Shown piece after piece: positions 1 to 5,047 of a stretch of 14,039 nt of DNA. Below the pieces are notes generated by a model that searched no databases, had not been told where the DNA came from, and saw only the letters and a list, made by a program, of their open reading frames with translations. This stretch comes from JAVXNW01 sp036645575 (GTDB lineage Bacteria > Bacillota > Clostridia > Christensenellales > Aristaeellaceae), in NCBI GenBank assembly GCA_036645575.1, contig JAVXNW010000068.1, positions 1 through 14,039 on the forward strand, read 5' to 3'. Made by a program: the position numbers and the translations under genes. Position 1 is the first letter of the stretch. Every line of letters begins with the position of its first letter.

Positions 1-2
1 CA

Positions 3-146
3 TGGGTAGACCATAACACGGACTATCCCGACGCTACCCGCACGTTTGCGGTAATCACCACGGGCGAGCAGGACAAAATTGAACTGCCGAGCTATGAAGA
101 ATCCGGCGGGCTGCGAGACATCAGCACACACGTCAATCAGCAATAA
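3..146 (+). CDS. C-terminal fragment of an unrecognised protein
   Basis: An open frame enters from the left edge and runs 47 codons to a TAA at 144-146. The fragment begins WVDHNTDYPDATRTFAVITT and ends ISTHVNQQ. It is acidic and hydrophilic, with no membrane segment or Cys motif. The codons fit the rest of the window (mostly GC-ending), and a hairpin with a short T run follows the stop directly, as expected for a real gene end. I do not recognise the family from so short a tail, so no function is given. The start lies outside the window. Confidence 0.55.
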   Translation, partial: WVDHNTDYPDATRTFAVITTGEQDKIELPSYEESGGLRDISTHVNQQ

Positions 147-154
147 GGACATAG

Positions 155-182
155 CGGGTGGGCGCGCTGCCTGCCCGTTTTC
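155..182 (+). terminator. Probable intrinsic terminator of the upstream gene
   Basis: CGGGTGGG (155-162) can pair with CCTGCCCG (170-177), including two G-U pairs, around a 7-nt loop, followed by TTTTC. It begins 8 nt after the stop codon at 146. The stem is moderate and the U tract short, so it is a plausible but not strong terminator. Confidence 0.5.
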
Positions 183-201
183 AAAAGGAAGGGCGCGACA
201 T

Positions 202-396
202 ATGATGAGCAAGGCCGCGAGACGGCGGGAGGATATGCCACGACTCGCCCCCAACTCCGGCGGCAACGTCTGGCCAAAGCAGCGCTGTCCCGCCTTTACA
301 GCGCGTGGCGGCGCGGCGGAGAACACCTGCTGGTACTGCGTTTATGCCGATTGGATAGCCACAATCGCTTCCCGGAATAACCAAATCTTTGGTTGA
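202..396 (+). CDS. Small Cys-rich hypothetical protein, possibly frameshifted
   Basis: This is a 64-codon frame beginning ATGATG, with AGGAAGGG at 187-194 as a plausible ribosome binding site. The N-terminus is basic (MSKAARRRE). The middle holds RCP and then TCWYCVYADW, a Cys pair typical of small metal-binding proteins; its arrangement recalls short clostridial proteins that carry a CWYC-like motif followed by a last Cys near the C-terminus. In this frame the protein stops at 396 without that last Cys. The +1 frame, open from 359 to 451, would add a tail containing ERGKCPYN, which does contain one. That suggests a frameshift, a sequencing error or a decayed gene. The family resemblance is from memory and is not proven. 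The stop codon lies inside the -35 box of the next promoter. Several codons (AGA, CGA, ATA) are rare in the neighbours, so the ORF may also be spurious. Confidence 0.4.
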   Translation: MMSKAARRREDMPRLAPNSGGNVWPKQRCPAFTARGGAAENTCWYCVYADWIATIASRNNQIFG

Positions 397-421
397 CGAA
401 AGGGGCAAATGCCCCTATAAT
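393..421 (+). promoter_or_regulatory. Sigma-A promoter of the cysES operon
   Basis: TTGACG (393-398) and a perfect TATAAT (416-421) are separated by exactly 17 nt. Transcription should start near 428-429, which agrees with the 5' end of the T-box leader at about 430. The spacer is a near-perfect inverted repeat (see the next entry). It is one of the best promoter matches in the window. Confidence 0.85.
401..416. repeat. Inverted repeat filling the cysES promoter spacer
   Basis: AGGGGCAAATGCCCCT has perfect 6-bp arms around AAAT and lies between the -35 and -10 boxes, its last base being the first T of the -10. It could be a repressor site, or a remnant terminator stem of the small upstream ORF, although no U run follows. 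Function is inferred only from position. Confidence 0.6.
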
Positions 422-429
422 ATCGGTAA

Positions 430-687
430 AGGCTTTGAAGGGGAAGATTAAGCGCTTTGCCTAGACAGAGAGGGCGGTCATCGGCTGAAAGCCGCCTCAA
501 AAGCAATGGCGTCCAAGTGCGCCCCCGAGCCGCGTCCCGAACGCCTCGCCCGATTGGGTCAAGGCCGGTAGGCGACGCCGGGTCAGCCCGTTATTGCCGC
601 ATAAGCGAGGGGTGTTTTGCGCCCTTAAGCAGAGTGGAACCGCGCTATGAGCGCCTCTGAAAATGAGGTGCTCTGTTTTTATTTTTA
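430..687 (+). promoter_or_regulatory. T-box riboswitch, tRNA-Cys type
   Basis: The leader has the canonical T-box parts. The 5' arm of stem I contains AGAGAG followed by a GGCTGAAAGCC apical hairpin at about 471-500; the base of stem I can pair GGCT (431-434) with AGCC (528-531) and GGGG (440-443) with CCCC (523-526). A stem III-like hairpin lies at about 609-626. The antiterminator pairs AGAG (631-634) with CTCT (655-658) and GCGC (642-645) with GCGC (651-654), leaving the 7-nt bulge TGGAACC (635-641). The base after UGG is A, which matches a U discriminator, the base normally found in tRNA-Cys. A TGC at 518-520, on the 3' side of stem I just above the base helix, is the likely Cys specifier. 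In this class, uncharged tRNA stabilises the antiterminator and turns on cysE and cysS. The specifier position was read by eye. Confidence 0.92.
649..687 (+). terminator. Regulated terminator of the T-box leader
   Basis: GAGCGCCTC (649-657) pairs with GAGGTGCTC (665-673), with one G-U pair, across a 7-nt loop, followed by TGTTTTTATTTTT. The 5' arm shares bases 651-658 with the antiterminator, so the two structures exclude each other, as in all transcriptional T-boxes. It ends 18 nt before the cysE start codon. Confidence 0.92.
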
Positions 688-704
688 TCTTGCAGGAGGC
701 GTTC

Positions 705-1421
705 ATGTTCAAACACTGGCGCAAAGACATCGATGCGGTGCTCTCGCGCGATCCGGCGGCGCGCTCGGCGCTCGAAGTGGTGCTGTGCTACCCCAGCTTT
801 CGCGCGATCCAGCGGCACCGGCGCGCGCACTGGCTATGGACGCACAACTGGAAATTGCTCGCGCGCCTCATCTCGCAGCGCACGCGCAAGCTGACGGGGA
901 TCGAGATCCATCCGGGCGCGGTGATCGGCGACGGGCTGTTCATCGACCACGGCATGGGCGTGGTGATCGGCGAGACGACCGAGATCGGGCGCAACGTGAC
1001 GCTGTACCAAGGCGTGACGCTGGGCGGAACCGGGAAGGACGTGGGCAAGCGCCACCCGACGCTCGGGGACAACGTGGTGGTCGGCGCGGGCGCGCGGGTG
1101 CTGGGTCCGTTCAAGGTGGGCGACGGCGTCAAGATCGGCGCGAGCGCGGTCGTGCTCAAGGCGGTCCCCGACCATGCGACCGTGGTCGGAAACCCGGGTC
1201 GCATCGTCCGCCAGTCAGGCGTCAAGCCGGAGATTGACCTCGACCAGATTCACCTGCCCGACCCGGTCAAGGAGCGGCTGGAGACGCTCACGCGCTGCGT
1301 CGAGCAGCTTCAAAAATGTCACGAGCAAGCAAGCGCCGAGGCCTGCGCCACGTGCGAATGCCAAACGCAGAGCGAATGTCCGCGAACGCATAAGGAGGAG
1401 AATTTCCGTGAAGATCTATAA
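705..1421 (+). CDS. cysE: Serine O-acetyltransferase
   Basis: The enzyme transfers acetyl from acetyl-CoA to L-serine, giving O-acetylserine for cysteine synthesis in the cytoplasm. The 238-residue protein has an alpha-helical N-terminus and then a left-handed beta-helix of hexapeptide repeats from about residue 65 (IEIHPGAVIGDGLFIDHGMG) to about 165. Family signatures are FIDHGMGVVIGETTEIG and YQGVTLGGTGK, which carry the active-site His and acetyl-CoA contacts. The start at 705 is chosen because CAGGAGG (693-699) lies 5 nt upstream; an in-frame ATG at 663 is inside the T-box terminator. The C-terminal tail after residue 195 is unusual: Cys at 198, 205, 214, 217, 219 and 225, rich in charged residues and not part of the beta-helix. 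The gene is first after the T-box and overlaps cysS by 14 nt, the classic Bacillota arrangement. Confidence 0.96.
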   Translation: MFKHWRKDIDAVLSRDPAARSALEVVLCYPSFRAIQRHRRAHWLWTHNWKLLARLISQRTRKLTGIEIHPGAVIGDGLFIDHGMGVVIGETTEIGRNVTLYQGVTLGGTGKDVGKRHPTLGDNVVVGAGARVLGPFKVGDGVKIGASAVVLKAVPDHATVVGNPGRIVRQSGVKPEIDLDQIHLPDPVKERLETLTRCVEQLQKCHEQASAEACATCECQTQSECPRTHKEENFREDL

Positions 1422-2808
1422 TACGATGACCCGCCGCAAGGAAGAACTGGTGCCGGTGTACCCGGGCGAAGTGCGCATCTACGCGTGCGGCCCGACCGTG
1501 TACAACTATTTCCACGTCGGAAACGCGCGCCCCTTCATCATCTTTGATACGCTCAGGCGCTACCTGATTCACCGCGGCTACAAAGTCACCTTTGTTCAGA
1601 ACTTTACCGACATCGACGACAAGCTCATCAACCGCGCCAGGGAAGAAAACACCACCGTTCAGGAGCTGGCCGACCGCTACATCAAGGAGTACTTCATCGA
1701 CGCCCAAGGCCTTGGCGTCATGAAGGCGGACGTCCACCCGCGCGCGACCGAGCACGTCGGCGAGATCATCAAGCTGATTAAAAAGCTCGAATTAAACGGG
1801 CACGCCTACGCGGTCAACGGCGACGTCTACTTTGACACCGCGTCCGATTCGGATTACGGCAAATTGTCCGGGCAGAACCTCGAAGACCGCGAGGCGGGCG
1901 CGCGCATCGAGGTGGACGACGTCAAAAAAAGCCCGATGGATTTTGCGCTGTGGAAGGCGCAAAAGCCGGGCGAACCCGCGTGGAAGAGCCCGTGGGGCAT
2001 GGGCAGGCCGGGCTGGCACATCGAGTGCAGCGCCATGTCGATGAAGTATCTGGGCGAGACGTTCGACATCCACTGCGGCGGCGTGGATTTGATCTTCCCG
2101 CACCACGAAAACGAGATCGCGCAGAGCGAGTGCGCGACCGGGCACCCATTTGCCAAGTATTGGATGCACAACGGGCACATCAACGTCGACAACCGCAAGA
2201 TGTCTAAATCGCTGGGCAACTTCTTTACCGTGCGCGACATCGCCAAGGAGTTTGACCTGGAAGCGGTGCGCATGTTCATGCTGTCGGCGCAGTACCGCAG
2301 CCCCATCAACTTCTCGCGCGACATGATCGAGCAGGCGTCCACGTCGCTTGCGCGGCTGTACACCGCGCGAAACAACGCGCTGTTTTTGCTGGATCACGCG
2401 AGCGAGCGCGCGCTAAACGAGGCGGAAATCGCGTTTTGCGCGCGCGCGGACAAGGCGCTTGCCGATTACGACGCGGCGATGGACGACGACCTCAACACCG
2501 CCGACGCGCTGGGCGTGATCTTTGACTACGCGCGCGACATGAACTCGACCATTTCGGACGCAAACGCCCCCTGCAAGGCGGCGCTCGAAAAGGGCATCTC
2601 GACGCTTTTGACGATGACGGGCGTGCTGGGTCTTCTCTCAAAGGAGGAAGACGCCACGCCCGAGGATGTGAAAAAGTTGGTCGAGGCGCGCGTAAACGCC
2701 AAGAAGGCCAAGGACTTCGCGCTGGCCGACAGCCTGCGCAAGGAGGCGCTCGTTCTGGGCTACGTGATCGAGGATACCCCCAAGGGTCCCAAGGTGCGCA
2801 AGGCATAA
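1408..2808 (+). CDS. cysS: Cysteinyl-tRNA synthetase
   Basis: This class I synthetase charges tRNA-Cys with cysteine. The 466-residue length matches the family. The start is GTG at 1408, 7 nt after AAGGAGGAG (1392-1400); the upstream extension of the frame runs through cysE and has no family similarity. Visible motifs are the HIGH-type HVGN at residues 36-39, zinc ligands C27 (YACGPTVYN), C207 (HIECSAM), H232 and E236 (HHENEIAQSE), and KMSKS at 264-268. The C-terminal third is the helical anticodon-binding part with the usual EARVNAKKAKDFALADSLR segment, which is helical in this family. Translation is probably coupled to cysE through the 14-nt overlap, and expression should rise with uncharged tRNA-Cys through the T-box. 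All catalytic motifs are intact. Confidence 0.97.
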   Translation: MKIYNTMTRRKEELVPVYPGEVRIYACGPTVYNYFHVGNARPFIIFDTLRRYLIHRGYKVTFVQNFTDIDDKLINRAREENTTVQELADRYIKEYFIDAQGLGVMKADVHPRATEHVGEIIKLIKKLELNGHAYAVNGDVYFDTASDSDYGKLSGQNLEDREAGARIEVDDVKKSPMDFALWKAQKPGEPAWKSPWGMGRPGWHIECSAMSMKYLGETFDIHCGGVDLIFPHHENEIAQSECATGHPFAKYWMHNGHINVDNRKMSKSLGNFFTVRDIAKEFDLEAVRMFMLSAQYRSPINFSRDMIEQASTSLARLYTARNNALFLLDHASERALNEAEIAFCARADKALADYDAAMDDDLNTADALGVIFDYARDMNSTISDANAPCKAALEKGISTLLTMTGVLGLLSKEEDATPEDVKKLVEARVNAKKAKDFALADSLRKEALVLGYVIEDTPKGPKVRKA

Positions 2809-2863
2809 GCCGCGCGGCGCGCCCGCTAGGCATAGGGTGCGTAGGATAAGCCGCGCGGCGCGC
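2805..2863. repeat. 18-bp direct repeat at the cysS stop codon
   Basis: ATAAGCCGCGCGGCGCGC occurs at 2805-2822 and again at 2846-2863, a 41-bp period. The first copy includes most of the cysS TAA stop codon. Each copy contains the perfect palindrome GCCGCGCGGC. There is no T run, so it is not a standard terminator, and the DUF2148 gene downstream is probably co-transcribed with cysES. Confidence 0.7.
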
Positions 2864-2890
2864 GGCGAAAACAAGACAGGAGGTTTTGGC

Positions 2891-3430
2891 ATGATTTACG
2901 GCAGCGAGGAAATCGAGTTGGCGGCGGCGCTCGAGGCGGCGCGGCGGGTCTGCGCGGCGGCGCGCACCGCGCCCAAGGCGCGCGGAATCGACCAGATTCA
3001 CACGATGATCCTGACGGGCGAGGACAAAAACCGCTTGGCCGATACGCTTAGGCTAATGGGCGAGGACGGCGGACCCGACTTTTACCTGCGCGACGCGGGC
3101 AATCTGCTTTGCGCGCAGGCGGTGGCGCTGATCGGCGTGAGCGAGGGGCAGCGCGGGTTAAACGAGATGTGCGGGTACTGTCACTTTGAGAACTGCGCGG
3201 CGTGCCGCGCGGCGGGCGCGACGTGCGTATACGACGCGATGGATCTGGGCATCGCGGTGGGATCGGCGGTGTCGGTCGCCGCGGACGCGCGGGTGGACAG
3301 CCGCGTGATGTTCTCGGTCGGCAAGGCCGCGCTGGCGCTTGACCTGTTTGCCGGCAAGGCGACAATGGTCATGGGCATCCCCCTATCGGTGAGCGGCAAG
3401 AGCCCGTTTTTTGACCGAAAGAAAAAATAG
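2891..3430 (+). CDS. DUF2148 ferredoxin-like domain protein
   Basis: The 179-residue protein matches the DUF2148 (COG4739) family in length and in its conserved features: an N-terminal helix with a region like KARGIDQIHTMILTGEDK, and the Cys cluster MCGYCHFENCAACRAAGATC with Cys at 94, 97, 102, 105 and 112. The family is annotated as ferredoxin-like because the cluster is thought to bind an Fe-S centre; its biochemical role is unknown. The C-terminal part (ALDLFAGKATMVMGIPLSVSG) is also typical of the family. The start is ATG 2891, with AGGAGG at 2879-2884. It follows cysS by 82 nt with no clear promoter or terminator between, so it may belong to the cysteine operon, which would be sensible if it carries an Fe-S cluster built from cysteine sulfur (inference). 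Confidence 0.85.
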   Translation: MIYGSEEIELAAALEAARRVCAAARTAPKARGIDQIHTMILTGEDKNRLADTLRLMGEDGGPDFYLRDAGNLLCAQAVALIGVSEGQRGLNEMCGYCHFENCAACRAAGATCVYDAMDLGIAVGSAVSVAADARVDSRVMFSVGKAALALDLFAGKATMVMGIPLSVSGKSPFFDRKKK

Positions 3431-3440
3431 ACGCTATTAT
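3411..3440 (+). promoter_or_regulatory. Promoter of the DIP1984 family gene
   Basis: TTGACC (3411-3416) and TATTAT (3435-3440) are separated by 18 nt. The -35 box lies inside the last codons of the DUF2148 gene. Predicted start near 3447 gives a leader of about 50 nt. Confidence 0.6.
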
Positions 3441-3497
3441 TGGCAACTTTTTTGAGGCCAACGCGTCCAAAGGGGCATAAGATGGGAGGGATTTGCC

Positions 3498-3950
3498 ATG
3501 AAGCTTGCCCAAGCGCTTCAATTGCGCGCGGATACCCAAAAGCGCATCGATCAACTGCGGGAGCGTCTCCAAAACAACGCGACCGTGCAGGAGGGTGAAC
3601 TGCCCGCCGAAGACCCCAAAGCGTTATTTGCTCAGCTCGACCAGTGCATTGCGGAGCTTGAGGAATGGATTAAGCGCATCAACAAGACCAACATCCACAC
3701 CTTGATCGAAGACGCGACACTCACCGATATGATCGCCCGGCGCGACTGCCTGACGCTTAAGATCAAGGCATACCGCGAATTCACCGAGTCGGCCAGCCAG
3801 ATCGCCTCGCGCGCGGCGCGCACCGAGATCAAGATTCTGGCGACGCTCCCGGTCAAGGAAATCCAAAGCGAGGTGGACGCGCTCGCCCGCGCGCTGCGCG
3901 ATACGGATATGCGCATTCAACAGGCGAACTGGGAAACCGATCTATTGTAA
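3498..3950 (+). CDS. DIP1984 family (septicolysin-like) protein
   Basis: This 150-residue, strongly helical, charged protein matches the DIP1984 family along its whole length: MKLAQALQLRADTQKRIDQL at the start, VQEGELPAEDPKALFAQLDQ, the INKTNIHTLIEDATLTDMIARRD block, and a C-terminal QQANWETDLL. Heptad-like spacing of Leu and Ile suggests a coiled coil or helical bundle. It has no signal peptide and no membrane segment, so it is probably cytoplasmic. Some members carry the name septicolysin, but no enzymatic motif is visible and the function is not established. The start has GGGAGGG at 3484-3490, 7 nt upstream. It is transcribed on its own or with the upstream operon, and converges with the Nudix gene. 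Confidence 0.88.
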   Translation: MKLAQALQLRADTQKRIDQLRERLQNNATVQEGELPAEDPKALFAQLDQCIAELEEWIKRINKTNIHTLIEDATLTDMIARRDCLTLKIKAYREFTESASQIASRAARTEIKILATLPVKEIQSEVDALARALRDTDMRIQQANWETDLL

Positions 3951-3977
3951 GCCCTAGGGGGCAGCGTTTTTTTGATT
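3951..3977 (+). terminator. Weak terminator-like hairpin after the DIP1984 gene
   Basis: GCCCTAGGGGGC directly after the stop codon can form a 4-bp stem, followed after AGCG by seven T residues (3967-3973). The stem is short, so strength is doubtful. Confidence 0.4.
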
Positions 3978-4191
3978 TTCGGACAGACGGTAGCGGTTCG
4001 GGGCGGGCGTGATCTCGGCGACGGAGAACGCATGTCGCATCGTGGAAATGTGCCTAGGAGACAGCACCGGGTTCGATTCCCGATCTTTCATTTTTAGTCT
4101 CAGCATATCGCATACGCGCAAAATGAAGTCACCTTTCAACACGCATCACCAAGCGCCGACCAACCGCGAGGGCGGGTGAGGGGAATGTCCG
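3978..4191. other. Non-coding convergent intergenic region with a tRNA T-arm-like motif
   Basis: I see no supportable gene here. At 4067-4082 the + strand carries a perfect-looking tRNA T-arm: a CCGGG stem arm, the TTCGATT loop and CCCG. The following seven bases (TCTTTCA) would be the acceptor arm, but no matching TGAAAGA occurs at the right distance upstream and no D-arm or anticodon arm can be drawn, so this is not an intact tRNA. It may be a decayed tRNA, an old integration site, or chance. Confidence 0.45.
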
Positions 4192-4230
4192 AAAAAAAGC
4201 GCTCCGGCTGCCTCGCGGCCGGGGCGCTTT
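4192..4230 (-). terminator. Strong intrinsic terminator facing the Nudix gene
   Basis: AAAGCGCTCCGGC (4196-4208) pairs with GCCGGGGCGCTTT (4218-4230) over 13 bp with one G-U pair and a 9-nt loop. On the minus strand the stem is followed by a T run from the A tract at 4192-4198. On the plus strand the trailing GTCTT is weaker, so it may act in both directions between the two convergent genes. Confidence 0.75.
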
Positions 4231-4344
4231 GTCTTGCGCGGAAAAATCTGTCCTGCGCCTTGGTGGCCTCGCGGCCGGGGCGCTTTGTCTTTCGCGTCCG
4301 GTATCTTAAAAACCGCACGGCGCAAAAGGGCGGCCTCGCGGCCG
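4210..4344. repeat. Three-copy hairpin repeat with a shared core
   Basis: An identical 26-bp segment lies at 4210-4235 and 4266-4291, a 56-bp period. Its core, GCCTCGCGGCCG, occurs a third time at 4333-4344 inside the terminator next to the Nudix stop codon. Every copy sits in a hairpin whose loop region is CTCGC or TCGC. The region looks like a duplicated terminator. Confidence 0.75.
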
Positions 4345-4350
4345 ACTTTT
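4324..4350 (-). terminator. Terminator directly after the Nudix stop codon
   Basis: AAAAG (4324-4328) pairs with CTTTT (4346-4350) and CGGCC (4331-4335) with GGCCG (4340-4344) around a TCGC loop. The outer A-T pairs provide a T run on both strands, so it is probably bidirectional. It abuts the TGA of the minus-strand gene. Confidence 0.7.
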
Positions 4351-4803
4351 TCACTGACCCTTGTGCTCTGAGCCCAAGAAGTAGGTCGAATCGCCGTAGA
4401 TCATCCGAAGCAGGTTGTCGCGCACGGTGCGGGGGAACAGCCTGCCGACGGCGGCTTCGCCAAGGTCCACCCACTCGCTGTACAGCTGGTACGCGTCGCG
4501 CTCGGTCGGCTTTTTGTTCTCGGCATTGGTCAGCGCGCACAGAAAGAAAAAATAGACCTTGTGATCGGGCACGCCGTCCCGACGCTGGGTCACCTGCTCG
4601 TAGACGCCCGCCATGCGCTGGGGCATGACGCTGACGCCGGTCTCCTCGAGCAGCTCGCGGCGGATGGCCTCCTCGAGCGTCTCGCCCACCTTCTGCCCGC
4701 CGCCGGGCAGCGCATAGTACGCGCCGTAGCGCGAGCGGCAGCGGTTGAGCAGGATCTTTCCATCCTTGATGACAAGGGCCTTGGCCGAATTGCGAATCGC
4801 CAT
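4351..4803 (-). CDS. Nudix hydrolase
   Basis: The 150-residue protein has a complete Nudix box, G-x5-E-x7-REL-x-EE-x-G-V, spanning G35 to V57 (REL at 49-51, E53, E54, G56), preceded by the usual ALPGG. It therefore hydrolyses a nucleoside diphosphate linked to some group X, using divalent metal; the substrate cannot be told from sequence. The length is that of a single-domain enzyme. The C-terminal part (EWVDLGEAAVGRLFPRTVRDNLLR) resembles Nudix proteins of the ADP-ribose or NUDT type, but this is weak evidence. Start ATG at 4801-4803 has AGGAGG (4813-4818 on the complement) 9 nt upstream. It has its own promoter, converges with the DIP1984 gene, and is divergent from the dehydrogenase operon. 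Confidence 0.92.
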   Translation of the reverse strand: MAIRNSAKALVIKDGKILLNRCRSRYGAYYALPGGGQKVGETLEEAIRRELLEETGVSVMPQRMAGVYEQVTQRRDGVPDHKVYFFFLCALTNAENKKPTERDAYQLYSEWVDLGEAAVGRLFPRTVRDNLLRMIYGDSTYFLGSEHKGQ

Positions 4804-4837
4804 ACGCTTAAGCCTCCTCGCCGGATATACGGCTCAT

Positions 4838-4866
4838 ATTATACGCCCTCCCGAAAGATTTGGCAA
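4838..4866 (-). promoter_or_regulatory. Sigma-A promoter of the Nudix gene
   Basis: On the minus strand TTGCCA (complement of 4861-4866) and a perfect TATAAT (complement of 4838-4843) are 17 nt apart. The leader to the start codon is about 25-30 nt and contains the AGGAGG. Confidence 0.8.
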
Positions 4867-4929
4867 GTATGCCGCACCTGTTTCTATTTTTCGCGGGAAG
4901 ATTTGTTAATTACATTTAATTTGTTGAAA

Positions 4930-5034
4930 AAATCGTGCGTATCGATTGCAAGTTGCGCGCCGTTGCACTACAATAGATGGAGAACAATTGTGTATCAGAG
5001 AAGCGCTTACCCGCTTTTTCATCACGCACGATTT
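4930..5034. repeat. 11-bp inverted repeat flanking the dehydrogenase promoter
   Basis: AAATCGTGCGT (4930-4940) is exactly the reverse complement of ACGCACGATTT (5024-5034). The first arm is directly upstream of the -35 box and the second is in the leader, 13 nt before the E2 start codon and next to the GGGGAGG ribosome binding site. The first arm is outside the predicted transcript, so an RNA hairpin is unlikely; a paired operator is possible. Confidence 0.6.
4946..4974 (+). promoter_or_regulatory. Sigma-A promoter of the E2-E3-E1 operon
   Basis: TTGCAA (4946-4951) and TACAAT (4969-4974) are 17 nt apart; predicted start near 4981 gives a leader of about 67 nt. An AT-rich tract at about 4902-4932, striking in this GC-rich DNA, lies just upstream and could serve as an UP element. 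The leader holds GAAGCGCTTACCCGCTTTTTC, a possible short hairpin with a T run. Confidence 0.75.
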
Positions 5035-5047
5035 GGGGAGGGTTAAT

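Noticed and set aside
663..704. Upstream in-frame ATG for cysE at 663
   Set aside because: It lies in the T-box terminator hairpin, and the ATG at 705 has the strong CAGGAGG site.
3980..4091. Complete tRNA gene ending in the T-arm motif
   Set aside because: No acceptor-stem partner, D-arm or anticodon stem can be drawn at suitable distances, including with a long variable arm.
3954..4142. Minus-strand 62-codon frame in the convergent intergenic region
   Set aside because: It starts at GTG without a ribosome binding site, has no family features, and overlaps the T-arm-like motif and the terminator of the DIP1984 gene.
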